DNA of 64,000 bases from Todiramphus chloris collaris (GCA_025345505.1 JANVCC010010406.1:17722062-17786061), one strand, 5' to 3'; positions 49,270 through 62,900 are shown, counted from the first letter of the stretch. Notes: generated from the sequence alone by a model not told the origin. A program made the numbers and translations.

Positions 49270-50612
49270 GAAGCTGTGCTAAGGCACATGGAGGACAAGA
49301 AGGTCATTTGAGACAGCCAGCATGGCAAGTCTTGTCTGACCAATCTAGTGGCCTTCTATGATGGAGTAACTACATCAGTGGACAAGGGAAGAGCTATGAG
49401 TGTCATCTATCTCTGGACTTCTGTAAGGCCTATGACACAGTCCCCCCTTAACATCCTTTTCTCTAAATTGGAGAGATATGGATTTGATGGGTGGCTATTC
49501 ACTGGACAGTGAATTGGCTAGATGGTCACATCCAGAGGGTAATGGTCAATGGCTCAGTGTGTAGATGGAGACTGGTGACAAGTGATATCCCTTAAGGGTT
49601 TGTACTGGGACCAGTCCCATGTAATATCTTCATCAGTAACATAGACAATAGGACTGAGCGCACCCTCAGCAAATTTGCAGAGGACAGGAAGATGGAGAAA
49701 GGGATGTCATCGAGAAGGACCTAGGCAAGCTTGAGAAATGGGCCTGTGTGAACCTCATGAGGTTCGACAAGGCCAAGTGCAAGGTCCTGCACCTGGGATA
49801 GGGTAATTCCCAGTATAAACAAAAGCTAGTGGAAGAAGGAATTGAGAGTTGCCCTGCAGAGAAGGACTTGGGGGTACTAGTGAATGGAAAACCAAACATG
49901 AGCCAGCAATGTGTGCTCACAGCCCAGAGGGCCAATCATATCCTGGGCTGCATCAAAAGCAGCATGGGCAGCAGGGAGGTGACTATGCCCCCCTGCTACA
50001 TTGTGGTAAGACCTCACCTGGAGTACTGAGTCCATCTCTGGAGTGTGACCAGCAAGGTGAGGGAGGTGATTCTGTCCCTCTATTCTTCTCTGGTAAGACC
50101 CTGAGTACTGCATCCCGCTTGGGGACCCTCAGCACAAGATAGACATGAACTTGTTAGAGAGGGTCCAGAGGGGAGTCTTAAAATTGTTCAGAAGGCTGGA
50201 ACACCCCTCCTGTGAAGAAACGCTCAGAGATTTGGTGTTGTTCAATCTGGAGAAGGCTCTGAGGGAGACCTTGCAGACTTCCAATACTTCAAGGGAACTT
50301 AAAAGAAAGATGTAGACAGACTTTTTAATAGGGTCTGTTGTGATAGGAGAAAAGGCAATGATTTTAAACTGAATGAAGGTAGATTCAGACTAGGTAGAAG
50401 GAAGAAATTTTTTACAACGAGAGTGGTCAAACACAGGAACATGTTGAGGTTGTAGATTCCTCATTCCTGGAAACATTCCATGTTAGTTTGGATGGGGCTC
50501 TGAGCAACCTGATCTAGGTGAAACAGTTCCTGCTCGGTGCAGGGGGGATTGGACTAGATGACCTTTAAAGATCCTTTCCAATCCAAACCATTCTATGATT
50601 TTGTGATTCTAT
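49270..50612 (+). mobile_element. CR1 LINE 3' fragment, about 1.34 kb
   Basis: It opens in the reverse-transcriptase ORF (GGCACATGGAGGACAAGAAG, GTGGCCTTCTATGATGGAGT, GGCCTATGACACAGTCCCCC). It passes the C-terminal coding block (CAGCAATGTGTGCTCACAGC near 49903) and ends with the 3' UTR (GGGGATTGGACTAGATGACC, TCTATGATTTTGTGATTCTA). Frame breaks and small deletions are common, so it is inactive. The frames at 49829-50142 are remnants of the polymerase. Confidence 0.95.
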
Positions 50613-53137
50613 ATTTCTCAGCAAAATCATCTTTACGATCTTCAACTCATTCCAAAACAAGTTAAAATCACTATTTTGTCCAAGCTCTAAACTACAATGT
50701 TGAGGATGCCCTTCCTTTTTACCATATAAGGATTGTTAAACCTGTGGAGGTTCACTGATCTGTGAACAGTGCACACTTAAAGATAGTTTCAAAACAAGGA
50801 AGTGAAGGGCATAGTCCCAAATCTGAGGGCCCCTCAACTCCTGTTGTGGCTGCCAGATGTAATACCACCTCCCATCAAAGCTTCTGGCTCAATGCTATTG
50901 CAAGAAAGGGAGAGCAGCTCAATCAGGCTGATGACTCCTTGGGACGCATTAGCAGCTGACAGCACATAGGGTGGCCTTGTGGTTGCTCCAAACTCAGCCA
51001 AGCTGACAAGATATCAGCTGAGGGTTTGGGGAATCATAGCAAGCTTGACGGTACCCTTATTTCCATCTGTTCATGATCAATGGAGACTGATGCCAGCAGA
51101 CTAACTGTTTCGTATCATGTAAACTGTAAAGCTAAGGACATTAGAAATCCCAGAGGATTTGTGCATGATGGAAGAAGATGAGGTTTAAAAAGAGGGTAGT
51201 TTCAATCTTTTATTTTTTGGAAAAAAACTCTTATGCTCTTACTGAGAAGTAAGAGACTTTTTGTTTAAAGAAAAATGAGTCATTTCCATCTGACCTGACA
51301 CAGCCTGCACATGCAAGCCTAATTGCATTCTGCTGACAAAGGATTTGATAGATGCTGGTATTAATGTAACATCAGTTCTACAGTACAGTAGGAACTATGA
51401 AAAGCAGGTATAATAAAAATAAAAAAATATAATAATAAAAAAAGCTTTTGCCCACTGTTCTGCTTTCTTACTCTAATTGTTTATACTTTTTCTTCCTCGA
51501 GGTAAGAAACATAATTCCATACACAGGAAATATTCATCATGGTTATGTGAGACCAGCTGCCTGGACCCAGTAGGCTGGGTTTGTAGCATCTCATCATGCT
51601 TAATAACAGCTCAAAGCAGTGTTTTCCTTAGAGAAGTATCGTACAGGAGTGAATAAAAAGGTGAAGTAGCTGTCACAGTTATCAAACTATCTCAAATCAA
51701 CTAGTTTTTCAGCTTACTGTATTACATTTAGCTACAAAACACCAGAGGATGAAGGCATAGCCAGAACATTATGGAAGAGAGGTTAGGAAATATATTCAGG
51801 TGTAAAAATGTTGAGAACCCAACTTCTTACAGTTCTGGTAAGCTTTCTCAGCTTCCTTTTTCCCTTCACTAGAATCATAAGCAGATGTGAGAAAATACTG
51901 TATAAAAGACTGAACTTCCACCTCTAGTAGAAGAAACAATGAGCCTGTGATAGCAATACTGTGAGAACAGTTTTGAGGAATTGAGAGGTTTGGATAAATT
52001 TCAGGAGAGATTTTCAAATTTCAAATGCTTGTCTGAACAAAAGCTCCAGAACTTAAAGTACACACCCTGCAACCACTGTTTCTGTGCTAAAAGGCATTGA
52101 TGGTTAAGAGGAAGCAAAGCTTGCAAAGTTAACATTCTGCATTTATTCTTGACTAACTGAATGTCAGTTATTTTTCCGCCACAGTCCAAATAAATTTTAT
52201 AGCTGAAAGCAGAAAAACATTTCTCTACCACCACTGACATTGTTCAGCTTGTATGCTAAGTGAATCCACACAAGAAAAGAGGTGCAGAATGGGGATTTTT
52301 TTCCAGGAAAGCACATTTAAACTGTATCCAGAATTCAGAGGGGCATAAGAGGGAAGGAAAATAGACATAATTCCAACAGGAAGACCCAAATCCTGATACC
52401 CTATGGGAAGTCAAATAGTTTAAAAAAACCACCAGATAAACTTAATTTAAGCACTATATTTAACAGTAAGCACTTAGTTTCAAAATGTACTTCCACTGAT
52501 ATAATGGCTTATTTTCCTTTTCAATACTGGCGTTGCTTAGGCAATTTTGTTATGGTATCATTTTAATTTCTCAAGAGACAATTAATCTAACGTAACATAG
52601 ATGGTAACTTCTGGAACCGAATCAACTATAAACATAGGTGCTGGTCTAAATGGAGCCCAAAGAATCAGGATTTCTGGGGGAAGTATGGTATGTACATGCA
52701 CAGACACAGTGTAAAATTGCTTCATCTCACACTGACAGCTATTTTATTTTTTATTCTCAGCTGCTCAAGAATGTTTTGTTTGTAACCTATCACACCCCAG
52801 TCATGCAGCAGCAATATTTTATGGAAAAATACCAAACAAAGAATAAATATAAGTGTAGATCAACAGCTCCTGTAACTTGTAATATCAAGCCTTTTATCTT
52901 CTTTCAAAGCATGCAGCTCCCAGAATTAAGCAGCTGGACAGGAATCTCAGCTTTCAGATGTATAAAAGTTAGTCCCTAACCTTTATAACTGCAGAAAGAA
53001 GCTGAAAATATATGGCAAGTCTACTTCAACTCCTCAAAGACACCAAAAGAGATTTTAAAACCTCAAGATGCACTTGATATTCATATGCTTTTTGGGGAGG
53101 TCAGGTTACTCTGCTGTCTGGGGTTTTTTTTGTGTTT
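50613..53137. other. Mostly AT-rich non-coding stretch, no gene seen
   Basis: The first 550 bp (about 50700-51180) is slightly GC-richer and could hold an old repeat, but no ends or duplications were found. The 109-codon + frame at 52650-52979 has no supporting signal. Confidence 0.5.
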
Positions 53138-53142
53138 CATGT
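53138..53142 (+). repeat. Target-site duplication CATGT, left copy
   Basis: CATGT directly precedes the LTR end at 53143 and is repeated exactly at 53742-53746. Confidence 0.85.
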
Positions 53143-53234
53143 TGTTGCGTGCTGGTCATAAACCAGAGTGAGATTTTGTTCATATTCTCAGAAACAGAAT
53201 TAAGACTCAAAACAGAGTCAAAGTGCCAAGTGGC

Positions 53235-53240
53235 TTTATT
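53235..53240 (-). promoter_or_regulatory. LTR polyadenylation signal AATAAA
   Basis: AATAAA on the minus strand (TTTATT on +), about 170 nt downstream of the TATA-like box and about 90 nt from the 3' end of the LTR. Confidence 0.6.
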
Positions 53241-53406
53241 TGCCCAACAAAAGTTCACAAAGCAGAGCGAGAAAGAGAGAAAGGAAAGGAAGGAAGATAA
53301 GAGTCAGTTGCAATAGCGACCACCACGGATCTGCAGCGTCCCATCAGTCTGATGTGCTTTCAGGTCCAGTGGGAGAACGTTCCGTTTGATGTTCGTGGCT
53401 CATGCT

Positions 53407-53414
53407 CTTTTATC
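53407..53414 (-). promoter_or_regulatory. LTR TATA-like box
   Basis: GATAAAAG on the minus strand, about 330 bp from the LTR 5' end; the best TATA candidate for this LTR. Confidence 0.5.
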
Positions 53415-53582
53415 AGGGACTGTACTGCTTATCTGCACCTACCACCTGGCAGTGGCACGCATGCCCAACACCATCTCTGAGGGGCCTCAGGGGGGTTTCA
53501 GGGGTCTCCGGACCCCTCAGTCTTCCAGGCCCTGGGTCTGGGCTCATGCGTAGGGGTGCGGTTGCATTTCTGATGAGCTGAG

Positions 53583-53700
53583 GTCCAGTTCGTGGTTTGG
53601 AGCCTGTCCCCACTGATAGAGCCAGGTTGCTTTGTCATTCCCTTGGACAAACCGTCGTCCAGTTTGTGGTTTGCAGTCTGTTCACACTGATACAGCAATG
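53583..53700 (-). repeat. 74-bp-period diverged duplication in LTR U3
   Basis: GTCCAGTTCGTGGTTTGGAG near 53583 recurs as GTCCAGTTTGTGGTTTGCAG near 53657, and the similarity continues through CCACTGATAGAG / ACACTGATACAG. The duplicated unit lies in U3, where retroviral enhancers sit. Confidence 0.8.
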
Positions 53701-53741
53701 TTGAGGCATACACTACACTGCCCTTGTCACCGTCTCTGACA

Positions 53742-53746
53742 CATGT
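53742..53746 (+). repeat. Target-site duplication CATGT, right copy
   Basis: An exact match to 53138-53142, abutting the LTR end. Confidence 0.85.
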
Positions 53747-56700
53747 TCACAGTACTGCAAGTGCCTCACTATCTCCTGCAATTGCAGTGTCATAAGTAAA
53801 AAACTCAGTATCAAAGAAGGCAGCAACAAATCTTAAGGTGCTATGCACATACTGAGTCAAACAGACCTGAATATAACTTCTGAATCAGGGCTATCTAGTG
53901 GCTAAGGTGAAGGACTAGATGCACTTCTTCATACCACCATTTGGCATCATGTCAGAGACTCCAGGTTAGCACTGAGAACACACACATGATTCTCAGGGAG
54001 GCTAGCTAGCTGAGTACAGTGTGGGCTGATGCAACTGTCCAGCTAGCTTGACCTTGGCTGGAGTCAGCAGCACTTACACAGGTAGCTCTTGTACCCTTTT
54101 TCATTTCACAGTACATGGGCAACCTCAAGAGTCACCATGAAAGCAGTGCTGGTCTTACCATGTTGGTTCAATGACATTATTAGTGCCACTGTACAAGTCC
54201 CAGGGATAGGCATAACAATGCAATGAAAGATCTGCCAACAGAATGATGTTAAAGTATCATCTGAAGGATATTCTCGAATGCTTCACTACCAGATAATTTC
54301 CTAAACTTAATCATGGCTGAAAACCTCTCTTGCTGATAAGTCTGAAGAAGAAGAAAGGTGTTCATAAGGGACTAAAAGATGAATGAGTCAGAAAAAGAAA
54401 GGGACTTTCCCAACTATTCACATAGTTTCGGTTCTTCTTAATACAACTTTTATTGTCACAGGCAAGAGTTCACAAACTCTGAATTACATTTGAAGATATT
54501 TGGACATTTAGTTTCTAGTCCCAGTCCAAAGCTATTGACTGACCTTAAGCAAGCTTTATTTATCAGATTTTTTTTTTTCTTAATGAGTAAGATAGGCATA
54601 ATATTTACATAAATCTCAGGTGTTTTTTGCTAGTGTTAAAAAATTAATTTGAGGTTATAAATAAAAGAATAAATAGAGAATAAAATAGATACTATGGAAA
54701 GTGCTATTCTACCCTGTAACCCAGCCTTTCCATTAGATGAAGAAAGGAGGATCAGAAAAATCTGTTAGTCACCTTTTTTCCAAGACAGAAAACCACAAAA
54801 ATTTCTTCTAGGTTCCTGAGATAGCTCATAATTGCTGGGCATCAAAAATCAAACAAAAGTTTATCAAGTCGGGTGGGAATCAGCATTAATTTAAGAAACT
54901 ACTGCATCTGAATTATTACTGTGTGAGCTAATTTTTTTTTTTTTTCGCCTCGTTACTCCTACATTCCTCCTATCTGTAAATGTCCAGACTCTGGGAGAAC
55001 TTTCTATCCTAGCCCTACAGCCTGGCATGCATGAAGACATAACCTCCAAGAGCCTGCAGTGGTAATGCCTCCATGCTTTTGTACCTATTTTGCTACCAAA
55101 TAATAGATATGTCTCTTCTATAATTATAGATCAATGAAACTGAAAAGCACAAGAGCAGAGGCAAGAGAGGAATATATAAAAAAGTCCACTTAAATTTTGT
55201 GTTTCTCTTTGTTATGCATTGCAGAGAATTCCACTCCAAAAAGGTTATTTTTCATGGTTCTCAGATGAACCTCCAATATCCCTGTAGCCACAAAGCAGAT
55301 CAATTCATAGATTTTCTGCAGTCCTAGAAAAAGAGCTCTGGAGTCTTTTTTTACTCAGAAAGGTTAAGGGGAAATTTTTGACTGAAAAGATCTTTTACTT
55401 GATCAGAAAAGTATAGGCAGTATATAAAATTATGGCACAATATACATAGAGCAACAGGATACAGAAGTTCCTGTGTTTTGAAAACTATTCAGTGCTGAAG
55501 ATGAGCTGTTGCACATAGACCAGGCTCTGCACTCACTGAATAGCTTACAAAATAATTTATGCTATCATGTGATCCATCCTCATAATCAACAGTGAAGATA
55601 TAGGAATAGGGGAACACATGAAAAGTTTTAAATATGGTGGGTTTTTTGTAACAGGAAAAAATAATCAAGCAATCTAATGAAAAATCATAACTGTTTTAAG
55701 GAGAGGACATTATCCTCCAAATAAGGAAAAGGTTCTGGAAAACAAATAGTTTGCAGAAATATTTTTTCCAGAAACTCTCACTTCATTATCCTCATAAAAA
55801 ACTTAAAATTGCTGAATTACCTTCAGTCATTGTGACTCTATTTCCAGCTGCAAGCTGTATAGAAGTGCACAGTGTTCAAAATTTGGAATTTATTAAAAAG
55901 TGGTTAACAAAAATGTGAATTCCAGCCAGCTGAAAAGAAAAAGGGAGACTATTAAACTAGAAAATATTGTTATTCTGACCTTTCTCAGCACCATAATTTC
56001 AGCCTGTTTATTTACAGAGACCTTAAAGAGACACAGAGTGAAAAACACTGCTTATCAGAAGAATAGAATTTTATTTGGGAATATACACCTTTCAGGATTG
56101 TCACATGGTGTTGAACACTCATCTCCTTCCTGAGCACATTTTTTTTTTTTGGAAGGTGTGCTGGAGGGAAAGAAGAAGGAAGGAGAAAACAAGAGGAGAG
56201 GAGGTAGGGAAAGTTTAGGGATTAAAATCACTTATTCCTTTGTTTAAATATACAGTGTGTATATTTCCCAGGGGGAATGAGTTTGCTAGGACAGCTTCAG
56301 CACAGGAATTATAAAACAGTATACCCAAACCCAGTATCATATAAACTTCCAGTCTGGCAGTATCTTCTTGGAACAGGCTTTACATTAGAAATGTGGCAGT
56401 AGAGTCAAGACATTATGGAGATCCTATTGCCTAAAATGCTCATTATGTTTATTAATGGGCCTGATTCTGCAGAATAATGGGCACTTTCAATCCCACATAA
56501 ATCGGCTTTCTTTTTTTTCTTCTTAGTTTCTGAGATTGTACCTAAAAGCAATATGGTTTCTCAAACTTATCATAGTCTGATAATTACAATACTATTTCTT
56601 CATTTCAGAGATAAGTTAATGCTGTAATTAATTTTATTCTATACACAGCAACTGACTTGGATGTATCTTCAAAAGCCAGGTGGAGATTAAACTAAGATCT

Positions 56701-57199
56701 AAGATTGCCTGAACTGCAGGTCTTCCCCAAAGACATTCACGTGTACACATGCTTTTTCCTTAGCATCTTTAATATCCTGCAAACTGTAGACTGTATCATA
56801 AATAAAAGAGAGAAAGTGTAATTAACATTGGTCTTGGAATCATAACTTCATAATTTTGTGACCATGTGACCTAACCCATTATCTGGGGTTATGTCAGTTT
56901 TTGTAACCTACTTACATTCTTGTGCATATCAGGAGACATGCTTCTGTACTGATGCTTTTAATCATTTTTACAGATAAACTCATTAAATATTTCCACATGA
57001 AAATTCCCTCTTAGATTTATTCTTTCTTTTTCTTGCTATCTAATACATTTACCTCGTGAGGTTTTGTACTTCTTGTTCTGAAACTGCTTTATTCCGTCTT
57101 TTTTTTATCATCTTTTTGCTCTCAGATTAACCTGCCTGTAAGTTTTTTTCCCTCCGTATTTCTCCTAATATCCTTTCTATTCTAATCCATCCTCTCTAC
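53747..57199. other. AT-rich non-coding stretch, no gene seen
   Basis: No supported gene. There are T-rich runs near 54570 and 54932 and a purine-rich patch near 56152-56215. A slightly GC-richer zone at about 53900-54150 shows no recognisable element. Confidence 0.55.
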
Positions 57200-57708
57200 T
57201 CAGCACTAATAAGACTGCACCCGGAGTACTACTTCCACTGCCAGGCTCGCAGTATGAGAGACACAGACATACTGAAGTGAGTCCAGTATAGGGCAACAAA
57301 AATGATGAATGAACCAGATAATCTGTCATACAAGGAGGGGCTGAGTGAGCTGGGACAGTTCAGCCTGGGAAAGGGAAGACTCAGGGAGCCTTTATCTGTG
57401 TATATAAATTCCTGATGGGAGGGAATTAAGAAGAGGAACAGGTTAGGCAGTGATTGACACAAATTTAAACACATTAAATCCCACCTGTACACATAAAAGC
57501 AGTTTTTCACTGTAAGGACAGTCAGACACTAGCACAGGTTGTCCAGAGAGGCCATGTGGTCTCTGTCCTCAGAGATGTTCAAAGCAGCCCTAAATGGACA
57601 TAGTCCAGGACAACCTGCTCTAACCAGCCCTCCTCTGATAGGGGCATTACAGTACCTGAGCTCAGGAGGTCCCTTCTCGCCTATCATCTGATTCTGTGAT
57701 CCTGTAAT
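57200..57708 (+). mobile_element. CR1 LINE 3' fragment, about 0.5 kb
   Basis: It contains CACCCGGAGTACTACTTCCA, TGAGCTGGGACAGTTCAGCC, GGTTGTCCAGAGAGGCCATG and TCAGGAGGTCCCTTCTCGCC, and ends ATTCTGTGATCCTGTAAT. Its 3' UTR differs from that of the copies at 19000 and 49270, so it belongs to another CR1 subfamily. It is 5'-truncated. Confidence 0.92.
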
Positions 57709-59052
57709 ATGTTCTAGATCATTATAACAGTTCTCTTCTGTCTTTTCCTCCTCCCCACCTAATCTCCATATCCCATCTTTATAGTCTGCTGCACTGCTCT
57801 TGATTTCCAGCAGGATCCTGTGGCCTTTTTACACAGGTTTTGTGTGGAAAGCCTGGCCCTTCTGAAAGACCAACACGTGGCCCATTGATAAAAATTGAGG
57901 GGCAAATCCATAGATTTCTGACTCATTTGAATCCTAGAGTCCATCACCTAAGCTTGAATTGACTAAAATGGTTATATATGAAATAAACATAAAACCACTC
58001 CAAGCATCAACTTGAGGGTTCAGAGTTCAGTCAGAGTTTAGAAACCAAGAGTGGAAATCTAAGCTGTAATTAGTCTAGAACTTGTACTTTGTGGAAACAA
58101 TATCATAATTTTCTGCTTCAGAGCCAAGTGTACAATCAGTATGTTTGATACTATATACAGTCTATGTGAGGAGCAGCTCAAGCACTCAGCTTCTGGAGCA
58201 GTCTGTGATAGTGTTTCTCTCTCTTCATTCCATGCACAGAATCATTCACATGGGCTCTATCTGATCCCCTCTCCAGAGTCGGGTGGGAAAGATCTGCTTT
58301 CACGTGTTTCAATAGTTCAGGTGTCTCAGCTCTTCTGAGCTGGAGCCAGAATGCTGCAAGAAAGTTCATTCTTGCTATCAAGTGACCTGCTCAAACAAGG
58401 TACTTCTGGAACCCTCACAGGAGAAATTTAACACCTGCTTTCCAGACTGAAAAAGAGATGAGTTCAATTACCTTTCTCCTCTAAAATGAGTTTCTGTATT
58501 TTATTTCACTCGGCTTTATTACATAAGCAGCTGTCTACCAGAAACAAGCAGATGCCTTGACCAGTTCAGCTCATATGCAACCTGTTTGAATGTGTTTATA
58601 CTCATTGGATTTTCTATAAATAGCATACTTTCACCTTGAGATGCATTGTGCCACTGTGATTCTTTGCAATAACACTTCTCTCCAATCTTGTTTTTCCTTA
58701 GCACCTTTTTCCTCATCTCCACCTCACTCCTTTCTGGGCATACAATTCAAAAGTCTGGGGAAGTCTTCATCAACACTTTTACTTTCTAACATTGTGCCAG
58801 ACACAGCACTCCTTCAGACTTGAGAACAGTGCAGTAAGTCTGAACAAGAAAGGAAAGACTTGAAAGTTGGTACAGAGCTGCAAATATTTACAGCAGCCTC
58901 CAAAGGATACATAACATACAATCAATTTCATTAAAATTCTTAGTGAAGGTAAGTATTTGAAGTATCCTTGATATTTTGGCACATGCCAAGAGAAAAGTAA
59001 CAGCTATGTGTAAATGAATGTTTGTGTGAATGTTGGTAGCTGCACATAGCTA

Positions 59053-59097
59053 TGTGTGTGTGTCTGAGTGCGTGTGTGTGTGTGTGTGTGTGTGTGT
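59053..59097 (+). repeat. (TG)n microsatellite, interrupted
   Basis: Alternating TG with a TCTGAGTGC interruption, then about 13 uninterrupted TG units. The His/Thr-rich minus-strand frame across it is an artefact. Confidence 0.95.
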
Positions 59098-62000
59098 AGT
59101 TAACAGCAGGCAGAGAAGATCTCTTTGCCAACAGTGACTTCTAATAGATCTCCCTGAAGCATACTGTACACTTACAGATAGATCTGACAAGAAACAAAAG
59201 AAGATCAGTTAATCCTATCCTACTTTTTGTCCTTGTTTTGGAACAGAGCAATCCCTTTTACAAATACCCCTCACAAGTTATGCAGACCTTTGAGGCACTG
59301 AAAGCTGAGGTTCCAAAGTAATTGATGAGAAAAACTAAATCATTATAATTGGTACCTGTATTAAATGTCTTTCAGCTGGAGATATTTTTCTGCAGCAGAC
59401 CCAGACAGAGCACCATATAAAAAAGCTAGATAAGTTTATACTGGAACATTAAGTTAAAAATAAAATAAAAAATAAAAATTGAATGGCTGAGGGAAAAGTG
59501 TATGTGGGTGAAAATTTACTTTGTTATGGAGGACAAGATGCTGCAAATGGAAATTATTTCACAGAGCATGATTTATAATAAAAAACAGCAAAGTATTTTT
59601 AGTACTGTAATACAAATAGTAAACCACTTCATCTCATATACATTAAATATTTAAAATGCAAGTGTTTAGTTTAATCTAAAATATAGTGAAAGTATTTTTT
59701 CTTCCACTGTAGATGTATTATGAAAAAAATTTTTATTTATTTTTCAATAGAATTGCACAACACATGTATGTATTTGCACATATTTTTGCATTTACACTCT
59801 GATTTAAACGTACAACACACACGAGAAGATGTGTTTCTGTGTTTGTTTCCAAGTATGTAATTTTGCTCAAAGCTGTTCATTGCAGCATCAGAAAATTATG
59901 TCCTTTGCTTTTTATCCACAGCTTCAGGTATGGTTCTGACAACTTTAATGTGAGTTTTGTCACTTGGACTTCTCAGTGACTCTTAGCTGACAGTAGATCA
60001 TTCACACATGGCCATGCCACTGGAGTAGGAGATATCAACTAAGTCAGCTTTATTGCACAATATTAAATAAAGCAATTTTATAAAACAAGAATCAGTCCAT
60101 TAAGAAATGGAGTAGAAAGTAGAAATTACTTACTAACTTGCTTTGAAAAAGGCCCCATTCTGGGTGGACTCCTGTTGGCTAAGTGATAATGAAGAAGGAA
60201 GCCTTACAGTAACTGTGTCACATTACACGATTGCAGGCAAAGTAGTTTTACAATATAAAATGTTATTGGGGTTGGACTCTGATATAGTAAATTACAGGGG
60301 AAATCATGGATTAGTCACAGTAAGAATGTCAAAAGCAATTGGAATTATATTTAAAAAACCACACACAAAGTTCTTTACATGAGAAGGGATTTGGGGTCAT
60401 GTTACCTTTTCAGACCACCTGTTGTTATAATTATTATTTATTTATACAACAATCCTTACAGGACCATATTGATAAATACATTTCTTACCCTGAAAATTTA
60501 CAGTGTCAAATGGCAGTCTTGTCACAGGACTCTGTTTAGCTATAAGAGGCAGGAACATTTCTGCTAGATCCCTCCAATTTGCACAAGTTTCAAAGCTGGA
60601 TCTTTGAATCCCTGCAGCTTAGTCCTTGATATTTTTCTAGGAGTGCAAAGATGACAGGATAGTGTCAGAAAACAGGAGAATTGCAACACAGGCAGGAATC
60701 AGGCTGGCTTTTCAACTCTCAGAACCAAAGCACAAAGAGGAGTAGCCACTGATCACTCATATCTTGGCTAGTCCCGAGGATCATCTGGGTTGCTTATTAG
60801 GCCAAGCCAATACCCAGGATCAACATTCACGCTACCATCTCTAAGGACTCGGATGCATACAGCACTGGAAACAGAGCTAGAGGTACACAACTCTTCTTTG
60901 GAAGATGAGCTACTTGTTAAGGGAGCCCATCAGTCATGCATGTCAGCTCCAACACTGTTTTGCCAGGGGCATTAGCAGATAAACTAACAGTTTTTGCTGG
61001 AAGAAATCTCTCTTCCTTATGTTTGCTAAGTCCTACTTTAAAGTGTCACTCAGCCAATAAAAGCATCTCTAATATAGCTTTTGGAAGAGGAAGGAGGAAG
61101 AACAGCTGAATAGGTGAATCTTCTGTAAGGGTTAGAGCTCCCAACTCTTTGTACCTTTGCATTATACTGATCACTGTGAAAACTGTGTGACTGGGAGAGT
61201 ATGTGCTTTAAGAAGCATATACTCTGTGAAATATCCATGTCATTGATAATTTGACAACTACAATTTGACTTGCAGCATATGGCATATGCAATGTTATGAC
61301 AACATTGGGGTGGGAATACTAATAATAAAAGATTTTACTTAAGTAACAGTGATGTATTAGAATCAACTTCTAGTGTTTTCCTTGCTTGAGTCAAGTGAAA
61401 ATGGACAAACAAGGAACCTAATACAACTAAATGTTTCTGTTAAGTGTTTAATTCTTTTTCCATTATTGAAAAGGCACTCACTTTGTTAATCATCCTCACA
61501 ATAAAAATATCTGAAGGTCTAGGAGCTATCATGATGCTGAAAAAATAACTCTGAAATGTAGCATAATATACTTGGAAATTAGCAGAATGTAATGGATATG
61601 TAAAATCTTTAGGATATAATATCTCTCTTGCTCATTAAAACATCCAGATATTTGGCTTAGTAAAAATAAATGATTATTGCCTGAAACATACTAATATCTG
61701 AATGGCTTAGAAAACAGCACCATTGCCATATGGTGTTTATAAAGAGATGGTGGTCAAAGCGCCTTAAGGTCTGAAAAGAACCTTTTGCATTGCTTCAACA
61801 AAAACAAAAGGAACTTCTCTCAATACTCTGTAGAGCTGATACTCCTAAAGTTTAAAAAAGTTGCAGAGAAGCCATGAGAATTTTAGGAACAGTACCTTTA
61901 CAAGTCTGTTTCTTCCCTGGGTTTTGACCTTATAGTGCTCACAATAGAACCATCCACTGTTTTTAGGACAATGACTAGGTATTCATTTTCTAGTAGAAGA

Positions 62001-62854
62001 TGGATTGTGACACCACTTCAGGATACATACTGACTGCAGGCAAAAACCATGCCAAAGTTATTATAAGTGTCACAGTTAAAAAAACCAGGGTGAACATCTG
62101 AAAAGATAAAGGAACCAAACAAATTTCCTTTCTCTTTCTTGTAAGAAAGAGGCCCTCTATATCCAACTGTAGCACAGCCTGCAAGGTGCGTGCCATTTTA
62201 TGTTCAGGGTTAACACTGTGTCTTACTCAGTTCACAATTATTTTGTAGATAAGTGCATCTGTTTGTTCATTTCAACTTAAGACACTGATTATTTTCTCAG
62301 AAAGCATTCTTTTCAGTATGCAATGGCATTTTCCTCTGGATATTTGTATGCAGACTTCTCACTTTCAGTCCTGATCTGAACAAAGGTCAATCAAGAGCAT
62401 CAGTTTCTTCCCAACTTTCCATCAAAAACGCCTTGCTTTTCTTTTACCTTGTTACCCACAGAAGGTCTTTGCTTTAGCAATAAAACAGCAATAAACCACT
62501 AAATACTACTACTAGCAATACCAAAAAGCTAAAAGGATCCTTTCCACAAGAGCTAAGGTAACATTACTCTGCCAGCTGGACCTCAAGAATCGTCAGAAGC
62601 TCAGATAAGTGCCATTGGCCATATGCCAGACTCTCCAGCCTTCTATGTCTTGAAAGGTCTACTAAATAATACTTAAAGCAGAAAAAGAATTGAGAAAAAT
62701 GCATGCATAGGTTTGTTGGGAGAACATTTTTATTAGAGATGGATTAGAGATAACACATGTTATCTTTCCTTCTGCTAGTCATTGGGAGACACACAGGCCA
62801 CAGGAAGACGTCATATGGATTAAAATGGGAGAATCTCTGTATATTTCTGTTACT

Positions 62855-62900
62855 CAGATATATATTCAGTCTTGTTTCAGATATATATTCAGTCTGGTTT
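62855..62900 (+). repeat. 23-bp tandem duplication
   Basis: CAGATATATATTCAGTCTTG plus TTT (62855-62877) is followed directly by the same unit with one T-to-G change (62878-62900). It is a recent local duplication. Confidence 0.9.

Larger units (their letters stand above)
53143..53741 (-). mobile_element. Solo LTR of an endogenous retrovirus, minus orientation
   Basis: A 599-bp GC-rich segment has TG...CA ends on the minus strand (TGTCAGAGACGG at 53741 to CCAGCACGCAACA at 53143), bounded by exact 5-bp CATGT copies. On the minus strand a TATA-like GATAAAAG (53414-53407) is followed about 170 nt later by AATAAA (53240-53235), giving a U3-R-U5 order that fixes the orientation. A 5-bp duplication fits class III (ERVL-like) elements, but the sequence is clearly different from the LTR at 24758-25237, so it is another family. 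U3 carries a 74-bp diverged direct duplication. No internal viral genes adjoin it. Confidence 0.85.

Noticed and set aside
49829..50142. Open frames with CR1-polymerase-like words
   Set aside because: Fragments of a broken CR1 ORF, annotated as part of the element rather than as genes.
58940..59131. His/Thr-rich minus-strand frame
   Set aside because: Translation of the (TG)n microsatellite.
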